A DNA stretch of 64,000 bases from an uncultured Acetobacteraceae bacterium (GCA_943912335.1 CALTUD010000011.1:1-64000); one strand, 5' to 3'. Positions 1 through 7,293 are shown, counted from the first letter of the stretch. Notes: generated by a model from the sequence alone, not told the origin. Program-made: numbers and translations.

Positions 1-75
1 CAGATGCGGGCCTGTGTGGGGGCCGTGGGGGTGCCATATAGTGTAAAGCAGGTCGCCAGCGTATTGTCGTCGTAA
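1..75 (+). CDS. Possible 3' end of an upstream gene
   Basis: Frame 1 is open from the window edge to a TAA at 73-75 and would encode the last 24 residues of a protein (ending VKQVASVLSS). The fragment is too short to recognise and may be a chance open frame. It lies 25 bases upstream of the next start and on the same strand. Confidence 0.2.
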   Translation, partial: QMRACVGAVGVPYSVKQVASVLSS

Positions 76-100
76 CAAGCGATCTAAAAGCCGAGGGAAA

Positions 101-637
101 ATGAGCGTTGCTGTCTCTTGGATAGGAAAACTTGTGACTTTCCTACTCACTGAGCCCTGGGTTATCGGCTTGCTAGCCTGGACGGCCCTGCTCATTGGCG
201 TGCCGGCCTTGTGGGTCGCGATAGCGCAGCTCAGGAAAGTAGAGGCCGCATCCAAAGCATCTTCCGCAGCGATACAATCGTTCAAATCTGTTGTACGTGA
301 ACATGATATCACAATAAAGCTGGGACAGGTTGTGACTAGTTTGCTAGGGTGCTTGAATGCATTAGATAAGAGAAATTTCGACCTAGCTGTATTGCACTTA
401 GATACGGCAGCTTCCGCTCTTGTGGATGTGCGGGAGATAGGCGATGAAGCTCACCGTGCCTCCGCAGGCAAAAGCCTGATAAGCGTCCGTAGTGAGCGTG
501 AATTGCTAGCGGTCTTTCCTGTTGGATCCAATCTAACTGGCCGTGCCATATCTACTGCCAAGCGGCTCCGCACAACATACGGGCATGTAGAGGAACAGCT
601 TGCCCGATCTCGATTGAAGTTCGTGAAAGGACGCTAG
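101..637 (+). CDS. Small single-pass membrane protein, unknown function
   Basis: This 178-residue protein has one strong hydrophobic segment at about residues 18-41, followed by a Lys/Arg-containing edge and a soluble helical domain. That suggests an N-terminal anchor with a cytoplasmic C-terminal body. A GAGGG ribosome site precedes the ATG. The stop codon is one base from the start of the next gene, so the two are probably one transcript. Base composition is visibly AT-richer than the core genes to the right, as expected for acquired DNA. I recognise no family and assign no function. Confidence 0.6.
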   Translation: MSVAVSWIGKLVTFLLTEPWVIGLLAWTALLIGVPALWVAIAQLRKVEAASKASSAAIQSFKSVVREHDITIKLGQVVTSLLGCLNALDKRNFDLAVLHLDTAASALVDVREIGDEAHRASAGKSLISVRSERELLAVFPVGSNLTGRAISTAKRLRTTYGHVEEQLARSRLKFVKGR

Positions 638-638
638 G

Positions 639-980
639 ATGACTGACATCAACGAAATCCTCCCCCTGCTGGAGAGGGGCACAGCAAGCCGAAGGATCAG
701 CTGGGACGAGAATGCCGAGCATGGTGTCGCCGTGCTTATAGGAAATAATACTATAGTGATGGACTGGTATCAAGACGGATCGGAAAGTTACGTTCATTAC
801 ATAGAGATTAGAAACGCAGAAGGTCAGGTGGTCGAAAGAATAAGTGGGCAAAACAAGGATGAGCCAGCGAAATACGTCCGACTTTCAGGTCTACACGCAC
901 TTGCCTACAGGCAGGCTAAAAGGGTGGATGAGATTACAATAGAAGTAATAGAAGACTTAAAAAAAATAGTCGGGAGATAA
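639..980 (+). CDS. Hypothetical protein, partner of the preceding membrane protein
   Basis: This 113-residue, soluble-looking protein starts one base after the stop of the membrane-protein gene. The central part (about residues 27-75) alternates hydrophobic and polar residues and looks like beta structure. The last 30 residues are helical and charged. AT content rises towards the 3' end. The tight spacing suggests coupled translation with the upstream gene. I recognise no domain. The pair lies just outside the left attachment repeat, so it belongs to the flank of the element. Confidence 0.6.
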   Translation: MTDINEILPLLERGTASRRISWDENAEHGVAVLIGNNTIVMDWYQDGSESYVHYIEIRNAEGQVVERISGQNKDEPAKYVRLSGLHALAYRQAKRVDEITIEVIEDLKKIVGR

Positions 981-1206
981 GGCTTAAAGTTTCAGTGAAG
1001 GTTATAAACTTTGAGATGATGCGGCTAGCTATATGACGGGTGGGCGGAAGTTTTGTCGCAAAATTCCGTCCAGTCTCCACCGGGGGCGGTTTGCCGCCGC
1101 TTCCCCCGTGGCCCTCCCCGCATAGCCTCGCGCGGGCAACGTTTGGCGACCACAATCAGGCTCGGGCAAGGTTAGAGTTCAGCGGTACGGGCGATGGCGT
1201 AGCTGC
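981..1206. other. Gap without a recognisable gene
   Basis: No convincing coding frame is visible. Near 988-1013 AAAGTTT faces AAACTTT as a weak inverted repeat just after the preceding gene, without a clear U-tract. A GC-rich GGCGG-TTTG-CCGCC hairpin lies near 1084-1098. The stretch runs directly into the decayed BRO-N fragment. Confidence 0.4.
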
Positions 1207-1395
1207 ATGATGACCCTCGACAATACCTAGGGTCATTCCGGCCAGCGCGGCGGCGCTCAGTCCTTCACGATCGTCGACGAGTCCGGCCTGTGGTCGCTCG
1301 TCCTCAACAGCCGCAAGCCGGAGGCGAAGGTGTTCAAGAGGTGGCTGACTTGCACGGTGAGGCTCACGCGGACATACCATCGCCTGCCGCGCTGA
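1207..1395 (+). pseudogene. Remnant of a BRO-N family phage antirepressor
   Basis: Frame 1 encodes a clear BRO-N core: AQSFTIVDESGLWSLVL followed by NSRKPEAKVFKRWLT. In intact antirepressors this block is followed by a SEVLPAIRKTG-like sequence. Here the sequence diverges after RWLT and stops at 1393-1395. An in-frame TAG at 1228-1230 separates the core from a possible upstream remnant starting MMTLDN. With no intact start and an altered end, this is a dead gene fragment. On the opposite strand, starting at 1412, MSISTYQRGRRWYVRVS resembles the N-terminus of a phage integrase, so the locus may be a junction of two decayed genes. Confidence 0.6.
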
Positions 1396-1510
1396 TAGGT
1401 GGATATGCTCATCCCGCTATCATCGCCTGTAGCAGGGTCATGTAGCAAGTTGCTACATTCAGCGGGGACTGCTCCGCTTAAATCATTGTTTTCGCTGATG
1501 ATTTTGCAAT

Positions 1511-1534
1511 TTGGTGTCCGCGGCGGGATTCGAA
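1511..1534. repeat. attL, left 24-bp attachment repeat
   Basis: The 24 bases are identical to 16431-16454, which form the 3' end of the tRNA-Arg(CCU) gene (part of the T-arm, acceptor strand, discriminator and CCA). Identity stops on both sides (t/c on the left, a/c on the right). The copy here is a tRNA tail without the rest of the tRNA, as left by site-specific integration. The integrase gene starts 156 bases inside it. Confidence 0.9.
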
Positions 1535-1690
1535 ATAGCGTGTCTCAGCGTATCCCGACTGGTCAAAAAGCCCAGCAATCCGAGGGACATATCCTAAACT
1601 ATGTGTCCTGTTGTGTCTCTGTGATCCCCTAAAGCGCACCCCTTAAGTTGGGTGGTAAGGTGGGGAGGGGGAGGTTAGAATCCGCCGATC

Positions 1691-2908
1691 ATGAGCAAGC
1701 TGTTGCCCAATCAGATGACCGTGCGGAAGCTGGAGTCGCTCAAGGATGGCGTGCACGGGGACGGTGGCAATCTCTGGATCACGGTGGCCGGCAAGAGCCG
1801 AACGTGGTCGGTGCGCTTCAAGAGCCCGGTGACGGGCAAGCGCCGCGAAATGGGCATCGGCAACGCTCGCGACGTGTCCCTGGCCGCCGCTCGGCTGGCT
1901 GCGTCTGAGGCCCGGGCGCTGCTCCGCGACGGCGTGGACCCGATCGAGCACAGGAAGGCCAGCAGGGCGGCACATGTCCGTCAGCAGGCGTTGACGTTCG
2001 AGGCGGTCGCGACCGGGTTCATCACTGACCAGACTGCCGGTTGGCGCGATCCTCGATTGCCGGGGATCTGGACCAGCTCACTCAAGCGGCTGGCGTACCC
2101 GACCATCGGCGGTAAATCTGTGGACGCGGTGACAACGGAAGACCTGCTCGCCGTGCTCCGGCCGATCTGGACCACCACCAACGAGACGGCAGATCGGGTC
2201 AGGGGACGGATCGAACGCATCCTGGACTACGCCAAGACGCAGGGCTGGCGGGAGGGCGAGAACCCAGCTCGATGGAAGGGGCACCTGGCGCATATTCTGC
2301 CCAAGCCATCTACCGTGGCGAGGGTCGAGCACCGTGCCGCCGTACCGTGGCAGGAGATCGGCCCGGTGATGGCGAAGCTGGCCGCGTCGAGCGGCATAAG
2401 CGCGCTGGCCGTCCGGTTCGTGTGCCTGACGGCCGCCCGATCGGGCGAGGTACGTGGCGCTACGTGGCGGGAGATCGACCTGGCGGCGAAGGTGTGGATC
2501 GTGCCGGCCGAGCGGATGAAGATGCACCGGGAGCATCGCGTTCCGCTGTCATCCGCAGCGTTGGCCGTCCTGGAGCAGGCGCGGGATCTAGGTGATGGCC
2601 CGGATGCGCTGGTGTTCCCTGGTGCCAAAGCAGGCAGGCCGTTGTCTGACGTGGCGCTGTCCAAGGTATTGCACACAGCAGCCGGCACGAAGGACGTGAC
2701 CGTCCATGGGCTCCGATCCACCTTCCGCGACTGGGTGGCCGAGGCAACGGACTACCCCCGCGACGTGGCCGAGATGGCGCTGGCGCACGCCATTGGGGAC
2801 AAGGTGGAGGCGGCCTATCGGCGCGGGGATCTGATGGCGAAGCGGGTGGAGATGATGGAGGCGTGGGCGAGCAAGTGCTTCCGGACGCCAGAAACAGCAC
2901 GGAAATGA
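1691..2908 (+). CDS. int: Tyrosine integrase, P4/DUF4102 type
   Basis: This 405-residue site-specific recombinase has an N-terminal DUF4102 arm-binding domain (roughly residues 5-90), a core-binding SAM-like domain (about 100-200) and the catalytic domain. The catalytic residues visible are Arg250 in AARSGEV, His339 and Arg342 in HGLRSTFRDW, and Tyr376 in AAYRRGD. Full length and intact. It should integrate and, with an AlpA-like partner, excise the element at the tRNA-Arg 3' end, matching the repeats at 1511 and 16431. The ATG follows a purine-rich stretch, but the best GGAGG is about 19 bases upstream, so translation initiation may be weak. Confidence 0.95.
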   Translation: MSKLLPNQMTVRKLESLKDGVHGDGGNLWITVAGKSRTWSVRFKSPVTGKRREMGIGNARDVSLAAARLAASEARALLRDGVDPIEHRKASRAAHVRQQALTFEAVATGFITDQTAGWRDPRLPGIWTSSLKRLAYPTIGGKSVDAVTTEDLLAVLRPIWTTTNETADRVRGRIERILDYAKTQGWREGENPARWKGHLAHILPKPSTVARVEHRAAVPWQEIGPVMAKLAASSGISALAVRFVCLTAARSGEVRGATWREIDLAAKVWIVPAERMKMHREHRVPLSSAALAVLEQARDLGDGPDALVFPGAKAGRPLSDVALSKVLHTAAGTKDVTVHGLRSTFRDWVAEATDYPRDVAEMALAHAIGDKVEAAYRRGDLMAKRVEMMEAWASKCFRTPETARK

Positions 2909-2993
2909 TCATTTGCATGCGATCTGGAAACTTGGCATTAACCGTTCACGCTGTATCAACCTGAGACAGCGGAGGTCACCGTGGAACAACCGA

Positions 2994-3347
2994 ATGGGCG
3001 ATCGAGAGGCCGTTCCCATACGGCCAATCCGGTGGAGTCAGCTTCGAGCAGACGAGGCAAGGCGGGAAATCACTCGTCGCCTCAAGATCGCCGCGCCGAT
3101 AGTCAGCGAACACGCGTTCGATCGGCTGGAGGAGCGGGAAGAACGAGGCGTCCTGAATTCGGTGGACATGATGACCATCTTGAGGACAGGGACGGTTTGC
3201 CGACAACCAGAACGGTGCCGGGACGGCTGGACGGTGATCGTCGAGAAGAGGATGCCAGGCACGCGAGACGCGGGCGTGGTGACGTTGATCTTCCATCCGG
3301 AGGACGACCTATTGGTGAAAACGGTAGAATGGATGGATTGGCTGTGA
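2994..3347 (+). CDS. DUF4258-like protein, possible toxin of a toxin-antitoxin pair
   Basis: A predicted 117-residue protein with the pattern of the DUF4258 family: FDRLEEREERG early, then beta strands ending in GVVTLIFHPEDDLLVKTV. DUF4258 proteins often sit upstream of an HTH partner, and RelE-like toxin folds have been suggested for them. The stop TGA overlaps a GTG of the next gene, and an ATG follows 14 bases later. I chose the ATG at 2994. An earlier in-frame ATG at 2913 adds 27 residues of low family likeness. A good ribosome site at 2971-2976 is aligned to a GTG at 2981, but that GTG is in another reading frame. Toxicity is inference. Confidence 0.65.
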   Translation: MGDREAVPIRPIRWSQLRADEARREITRRLKIAAPIVSEHAFDRLEEREERGVLNSVDMMTILRTGTVCRQPERCRDGWTVIVEKRMPGTRDAGVVTLIFHPEDDLLVKTVEWMDWL

Positions 3348-3361
3348 TCAAGGGTGAGGGC

Positions 3362-3832
3362 ATGTACCACTTCACCGGATGCGGTCTGGATTACATTTGG
3401 CTGCTCGATGGCTTTGAGCGTCATGAGACCTCCCACGGTGTCGCCGTGCGTATCCACGATTTAGAGGGACTGCACGCCGCAATCGCGCGCTCGGTGGTGA
3501 CGTCTCAGGAGCGCATCAGGGGCCAAGAAGTACGCTTCTTGCGATCCATGCTCAACCTCTCGCAGGAGGGGCTTGGGCGGCTGCTCGACCAGAGCCGCGC
3601 CACGGTAGCCCGTTGGGAAGGAGAGCCTGCAAGGGCAATCCCGAAGACCTGCGACAAGTGGCTTCGCGTCGTCTACACGCAGAAGGTGGGTGGCGATCGA
3701 GACGTGTGTCGTCTCGTCGAGCTTCTGACTGATCTGGATGAGCAGAAGCATGGTGACCGGACGGTACGCTTTACGGATCGCTCCGCCGGGTGGCGATCGG
3801 AAGCAGAGCGTGCGCAGCTCGTATGTGCTTAA
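3362..3832 (+). CDS. XRE-type helix-turn-helix protein, possible antitoxin
   Basis: This 156-residue protein has a short N-terminal domain (YHFTGCGLDYIWLLDGFE) and a helix-turn-helix at about residues 55-88 (VRFLRSMLNLSQEGLGRLL then DQSRATVARWEG). The arrangement resembles MqsA-type antitoxins paired with DUF4258 or MqsR toxins, but the usual four-Cys zinc site is absent and only one Cys is near the start. The ATG at 3362 has AGGG at -8. A GTG at 3344 overlapping the upstream stop would add six residues. A strong terminator follows at 3854-3884, closing the two-gene unit. An autoregulatory DNA-binding role is inference. Confidence 0.7.
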   Translation: MYHFTGCGLDYIWLLDGFERHETSHGVAVRIHDLEGLHAAIARSVVTSQERIRGQEVRFLRSMLNLSQEGLGRLLDQSRATVARWEGEPARAIPKTCDKWLRVVYTQKVGGDRDVCRLVELLTDLDEQKHGDRTVRFTDRSAGWRSEAERAQLVCA

Positions 3833-3853
3833 CAAGGCAGTGTTCGGTGACTA

Positions 3854-3884
3854 AGCCCGCCCGGTTCGCCGCGGCGGGCTTTTT
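3854..3884 (+). terminator. Rho-independent terminator after the DUF4258/HTH pair
   Basis: AGCCCGCC at 3854-3861 pairs perfectly with GGCGGGCT at 3873-3880, followed by a T5 run. It lies 22 bases after the HTH gene stop and 18 bases before the next start, separating the two transcription units. Confidence 0.85.
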
Positions 3885-3901
3885 GTGAACGGAGGTCGGC
3901 C

Positions 3902-4174
3902 GTGAGCCAAATCAGCCTACAAAGCGAAGCCTTCTTACAGCTCTACGCAAGGCTGGCGCCGATCATACAGCGCCTCATCCGCGAGCGTTCTGGGCCTCAG
4001 AGGGTGGTTGCTCACGAAATGGAGGCATACTTCCCCGGTAGCGTGGCGGAAGTGATGGAAGACTTGCGGAGCACTGCGCAGAGGGCGATCGATCTTCTTG
4101 GCCCTGGCGTGTCTCAGGTCGCTCTGACTGGCGAGCAGACCAGCATGATCCAATGGACGCTGGCGCGAGAGTAG
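3902..4174 (+). CDS. Small helical protein, unknown
   Basis: This 90-residue protein starts with GTG, preceded by GGAGG at a good distance. It is predicted mainly helical, with no Cys, no membrane segment and no motif I recognise. It stands alone between the upstream terminator and the oppositely oriented membrane/ribbon-helix-helix pair, so it is probably read from its own promoter or read-through. Small unknown genes of this kind are usual in the early region of phage-like islands. Confidence 0.55.
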   Translation: MSQISLQSEAFLQLYARLAPIIQRLIRERSGPQRVVAHEMEAYFPGSVAEVMEDLRSTAQRAIDLLGPGVSQVALTGEQTSMIQWTLARE

Positions 4175-4208
4175 AGCATCGCCTTCACACGGCGGGGGTC
4201 ACGGGTGA

Positions 4209-4478
4209 TCAGGATCTCCGGGACCTCGTGATCCACCCCCACGGCGATAGAACCAAGATCGTGCCGAATATCAGAAAGCGGCCGCCATCCGCATCCATTG
4301 CGTGCAGGTGAGCCTCCTGCTGATCGTAAGCGATGCTCCAAGCTCCGCTGTCAGCGATCGCAAGGCGGCTCGCATACATCCCGGCGTCCGGCTGGGTGGC
4401 TTCATAGGCGAAAAGACACAGACCGATTAGGCATGATCCGACGCCAACGATGCGAGCTGGCGTCCAATTTACCGTCAT
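4209..4478 (-). CDS. Small two-pass membrane protein
   Basis: This 89-residue protein has hydrophobic segments at about residues 8-26 and 66-83, ending in a positively charged ITRSRRS tail. It would form a small hairpin in the inner membrane. Its ATG overlaps the stop of the ribbon-helix-helix gene (ATGA), so the two are translationally coupled and share the promoter at 4665-4698. The function is unknown. A role in exclusion or membrane-linked immunity is possible from context only. Confidence 0.55.
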   Translation of the reverse strand: MTVNWTPARIVGVGSCLIGLCLFAYEATQPDAGMYASRLAIADSGAWSIAYDQQEAHLHAMDADGGRFLIFGTILVLSPWGWITRSRRS

Positions 4479-4663
4479 TCCGGCGTATCCGTCCGCAGCC
4501 CCGCCTCGATCAGGCGGCGGATAGCTTCGGCTCGGACGATACCGCGTTCTTCGGCCCAGGCGTCTACCGCGCGGACAACGTCCATCGTTGCTCGCGCCCG
4601 CAGCTGCTCGCTCTCTACCGGCGGCCTGCCTGTTTTCTTTTTGGGCCTAACAACAGTTGACAT
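4475..4663 (-). CDS. Ribbon-helix-helix DNA-binding protein
   Basis: This 62-residue protein has a basic N-terminus (RPKKKTGRPPV) followed by a ribbon (QLRARATMDVVRAVDAW) and two helices (AEERGIVRAEAIRRLIEAGL), the CopG/Arc-like pattern of a dimeric repressor. It is the first gene of a minus-strand pair that runs against the rest of the element. A perfect hexamer palindrome separated by two bases (4665-4678) overlaps its -10 box and is a natural operator, so autorepression is likely. No ribosome site is present upstream because the start codon is close to the predicted transcription start. Confidence 0.75.
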   Translation of the reverse strand: MSTVVRPKKKTGRPPVESEQLRARATMDVVRAVDAWAEERGIVRAEAIRRLIEAGLRTDTPE

Positions 4664-4664
4664 A

Positions 4665-4698
4665 GCCTATTTATAGGCCCATTAAATTTGGGCGGCAA
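4665..4698 (-). promoter_or_regulatory. Sigma70-type promoter with embedded palindromic operator, leaderless
   Basis: On the minus strand, TTGCCG (4698-4693) is followed after exactly 17 bases by TATAAA (4675-4670). The A of the ATG at 4663 is seven bases beyond the -10, where transcription should begin, so the mRNA is probably leaderless. The arms GCCTAT and ATAGGC around two central bases (4665-4678) cover the -10 and suit binding by the ribbon-helix-helix product. Confidence 0.65.
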
Positions 4699-4751
4699 GC
4701 GATGTTCGAGATCGCCGGCCGCCCTAACCATCAACCGACCGGAGATCGGCA

Positions 4752-5102
4752 ATGGCTACCCCCACACTACCACGCCAAGGCGTGAATGGCACCGGCTGCG
4801 CACCCGCCACGCTGGTTCTCAATATCGCGAACCGTCCCGCCATCGAGGCGGCGATCGAGCACCTGCTGGCGATCCTGGATGCTCAAGACGGCGACCCGGA
4901 CCTCGAGCAGAACGGCGACATGGAGCCGGACAACGATGGCGAGGATCTGTTCTGGCTGCCGATGGCCCTGTCGCCGTTCGGCACGCCGATCACGAGCACC
5001 TTCACCAACCCGCACGGGCAGACTGGCCGCTTCATCGGGATCGAGAGCCCCCAATTCGTCGTGACGGACGCAGGGCGGCAGGCGCTGGGAGGTCACGCGT
5101 GA
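4752..5102 (+). CDS. Hypothetical protein, acidic, element-borne
   Basis: This 116-residue protein has a helical region at about residues 28-45 (AIEAAIEHLLAILDAQ), then a strongly acidic stretch (residues 45-65) and a beta-rich C-terminus. GGAGAT precedes the ATG at a good distance. Its stop overlaps the start of the next gene by one base (TGATG), so it opens a short operon with the two following genes. I recognise no family. Confidence 0.55.
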   Translation: MATPTLPRQGVNGTGCAPATLVLNIANRPAIEAAIEHLLAILDAQDGDPDLEQNGDMEPDNDGEDLFWLPMALSPFGTPITSTFTNPHGQTGRFIGIESPQFVVTDAGRQALGGHA

Positions 5103-5401
5103 TGCCCCGCCGCAAGAACACCACTCCGGCCACCCCTGGCCGCGACTGCGTGCCCCAGCCGCCCAGAGACCCGAACGAACGGAACCTCGCCGCAGACTTC
5201 GACCGCTTGGCGGCCGAGCTCCGTGCCCGCAACCTGCACAACGCCGTTTTGCTCGCCCAACAGGCGGCGTGCGGTCACGGCCCGCTGGTCGATCATTTCT
5301 GTGAACTCGGTCGAGTATGGGGATGGCGGCTGCTGACCGACCCGGCGAAGACCCGACGAAAGAGCCTCCGCGTGATTGAAGGAGGGCAGGCTGATGGCTA
5401 A
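5102..5401 (+). CDS. Hypothetical protein, Arg/Pro-rich start
   Basis: This 99-residue protein is coupled to the upstream gene by a one-base stop/start overlap. After a basic, Pro-rich first 30 residues (MPRRKN, QPPRDP) there is a helical body containing LAAELRARNLHNAVLLAQQ. It overlaps the next gene by 8 bases. The basic start may contact nucleic acid, but no known domain is evident. Confidence 0.5.
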   Translation: MPRRKNTTPATPGRDCVPQPPRDPNERNLAADFDRLAAELRARNLHNAVLLAQQAACGHGPLVDHFCELGRVWGWRLLTDPAKTRRKSLRVIEGGQADG

Positions 5402-5825
5402 CGCCACCCGCCGGGAGGCGCTAGGCGCCGGCCTATTTACCGCGCTTGCTGGCGTGACTGCTGTCGCTGTCGCGAAGCCAGAAGCACACGCCATGCAGCA
5501 TGCGGCTCACCCCGACGCCGAGCTGATCGATCTGTGCGCGCAGTTCTGCGAACTCGAGCGGCAGTTTGACGCGACTGACTTCAGCGCGCGGCCGGGCACG
5601 CTCGAGGCGGAAGCCGCTAATCGCGAACAGCGGGCGCTGACCGACGCTGGCGATCCGATCCTTGACCGGATGCACGATCTGCCGACGCATACCCTGGAAG
5701 GCTTCCGTGCCAGGGCGCGCGCCATCGTCGCATTCGACAAGGGTGAGCTGGAGAAAAGCGACGACGCACGGGGTATGGTCTGGATGCTAGTGCGGGATCT
5801 GGTTGGAGAGCGGGATCACTCTTAA
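5394..5825 (+). CDS. Hypothetical protein with twin-arginine-like N-terminus
   Basis: This 143-residue protein starts at the ATG at 5394, preceded by GGAGGG. Residues 1-33 contain TRREALGAG followed by a hydrophobic stretch and AHA, resembling a twin-arginine or Sec signal with a cleavage site. The rest is charged and helical (ELIDLCAQFCELERQFDAT). A secreted protein would be unusual in a small phage-like element, so either a cargo gene or a chance resemblance is possible. An earlier in-frame ATG at 5376 would bury the Arg pair deeper. Confidence 0.5.
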   Translation: MANATRREALGAGLFTALAGVTAVAVAKPEAHAMQHAAHPDAELIDLCAQFCELERQFDATDFSARPGTLEAEAANREQRALTDAGDPILDRMHDLPTHTLEGFRARARAIVAFDKGELEKSDDARGMVWMLVRDLVGERDHS

Positions 5826-5870
5826 AAGTTGCGAGAAGAGCCTTAAGGTGCGTACCCGCGAGCGGAAGAC

Positions 5871-6806
5871 ATGAATGAACCTGCATGGTTCCAGATGTGC
5901 GATGTGCCGAAGTTGGTCGCAGCGACCGATGGGTACTCACTGCTGCCCGGCGCCGACCTCGCCATACTGACAACGGCCCTGAATGACGCTTTCGACAGCG
6001 CTGCATTTCACGCTTGTCGTCCGCTCACTGCCGCCCAAAGAGCTGCCGAGATGGCAGCGATACAGAAGTCTGCTTCTGATCTTTTGTTGGCATTAGGCTA
6101 CGCAACCAAAAGATTTCCAATACCATCCCCACGTCGTCGACGCATAAGAGGGCGCATATCAGACGCTCATCACGAACTCTCTACATCTATCAACTTCGCT
6201 TCTCGACAAGATGGTAGTCAGGTTTGGGCTAGCGAACACCTTCAGGCTTACGTTGACGAGGCGAGAGAGTCTGTCTCTGCAATTCTCTTTGCAGCGATGC
6301 AAGGAAAGAGACTAGTTGAGGCTGATCCGTCCAGCGTGGGTAGACTGCCATCCAGCGGATTGGATGTCTTCTATACGAAACTGGCCCCAGTCTTTCTCGC
6401 AATGTTTGGGTGTCGGCCACCACTCAGCGGCAAAGCGCCAGATCCGCAAGAAGCAGCACCGCTTTGGTCAAAGGCCATAGGGCAGATTATTGAAGCACGT
6501 CGGTTAGGGCGGCGTCTGGATAGGGGGGAAACCAAACTCACTCAGGATCTGAGGGGCCTCAAAACTCACAGTGCGCATTCGAAGCGCATGGCCGTTGGAT
6601 GGCGTAGCTGGACAGCACAAGGCGAGGATCTGCGATGGCCGCCCCATGTCTGGTGGGATTTTGGCGTTCGGGTGCCCAAATGGCTTCCAATAGATGCCAT
6701 TCCAGCACCCCTGAATGGTAGCGCCCGTGCATCTGATGCTCTTAATGACAAGTCGCGACGCACCAGGAAGCGTCCTGAAGGGAAGCCGCGACATGACAAC
6801 GACTGA
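5871..6806 (+). CDS. Hypothetical protein, 311 residues
   Basis: A mostly helical soluble protein with an Arg-rich patch near residue 88 (PRRRRIRGR) and a very basic C-terminus (SRRTRKRPEGKPRH). The middle contains several Trp and Pro residues (WPPHVWWDFGVRVPKW). I find no catalytic motif. It overlaps the start of the excisionase-like gene at 6793 by 14 bases, so it probably shares that transcript. Base composition is somewhat more AT-rich than its neighbours, hinting at a different history. Nucleic-acid binding is suggested only by charge. Confidence 0.55.
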   Translation: MNEPAWFQMCDVPKLVAATDGYSLLPGADLAILTTALNDAFDSAAFHACRPLTAAQRAAEMAAIQKSASDLLLALGYATKRFPIPSPRRRRIRGRISDAHHELSTSINFASRQDGSQVWASEHLQAYVDEARESVSAILFAAMQGKRLVEADPSSVGRLPSSGLDVFYTKLAPVFLAMFGCRPPLSGKAPDPQEAAPLWSKAIGQIIEARRLGRRLDRGETKLTQDLRGLKTHSAHSKRMAVGWRSWTAQGEDLRWPPHVWWDFGVRVPKWLPIDAIPAPLNGSARASDALNDKSRRTRKRPEGKPRHDND

Positions 6807-6996
6807 GCCACGACGCCGCCTCGTTCGTATTGCGACGATCGAGCAGGAGACCGGCGCAAGCCGTTCCACCATCAATCGACTGATCAACGCCGGTCACCTG
6901 GTTCGGGTAAAGATCGGTCGGGCCAGCGCGATCACGGTCGATAGCTACGACACTTGGATCGCATCGCTGCCCCGCGACGCCAGGAAGGCCGCCTAA
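6793..6996 (+). CDS. AlpA/excisionase-like helix-turn-helix protein
   Basis: A 67-residue MerR-like winged helix of the AlpA/Xis type: RIATIEQETGASRSTINRLI, then NAGHLVRVKIG with a wing and SYDTWIASL. Such proteins in phages and P4-like satellites act as excisionase or activate integrase transcription. I chose the ATG at 6793, which has AAGGGAAG about 10 bases upstream. Longer starts in the frame lie inside the preceding gene. It precedes the replication gene chain, consistent with an early regulator. A second member of the same class lies at 11970-12182. Confidence 0.75.
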   Translation: MTTTEPRRRLVRIATIEQETGASRSTINRLINAGHLVRVKIGRASAITVDSYDTWIASLPRDARKAA

Positions 6997-7080
6997 CGCA
7001 ACAACCGGTCCCGCGAACGGAACCGGCTGCCAAAACTCTTCCACGCCCTCGACAAGCGGGAAGATAGGTGCCGAGCCGGC

Positions 7081-7293
7081 GTGGGGCAAGCTGAAAAGAG
7101 CCCCGACGTGCAAACAATTATCGACCACCGACCGCGACAGGGAACGTGCGTCCTGCTGCTGCCTGAGATGCTGAATCCGGACGGCGAACCGCGAGCAGCG
7201 ATTGCCTACGCCGACCGTCACCCGCGCCTGTTCCGCAACCTTGCTGCGGCTCTCGCGGAGCTGCGAGCAACCCGGACCGGGGGCGCGAAATGA
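7081..7293 (+). CDS. Small hypothetical protein opening the replication operon
   Basis: This 70-residue product ends in a helical stretch (LFRNLAAALAELRA). Its stop overlaps the next start (ATGA). The start is uncertain: GTG at 7081 lacks an obvious ribosome site, while GTG at 7108 has AAAAGAG upstream and would give 61 residues. It is the first of six genes joined by 4-base overlaps that ends with the RepA-like ATPase. Its function is unknown. Confidence 0.5.
   Translation: MGQAEKSPDVQTIIDHRPRQGTCVLLLPEMLNPDGEPRAAIAYADRHPRLFRNLAAALAELRATRTGGAK

Noticed and set aside
1257..1448. Minus-strand 63-codon frame as a gene
   Set aside because: Only the first 17 or so residues from ATG 1412 look like an integrase start; the rest is antisense to the BRO-N remnant. 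It is too short and broken to annotate.
2981..3361. GTG at 2981 with an ideal ribosome site, giving a 283-codon fusion with the HTH protein
   Set aside because: The extra 127 residues are Arg/Gly/Asp-rich and overlap the DUF4258-like gene, which has real strand-helix pattern in its own frame. It is kept only as a puzzle about which start the ribosome site serves.
4688..5101. Longer start for the gene ending at 5401
   Set aside because: The first 138 codons overlap the gene at 4752-5102 in another frame and are Arg-rich. ATG 5102 gives a coupled start and normal composition.
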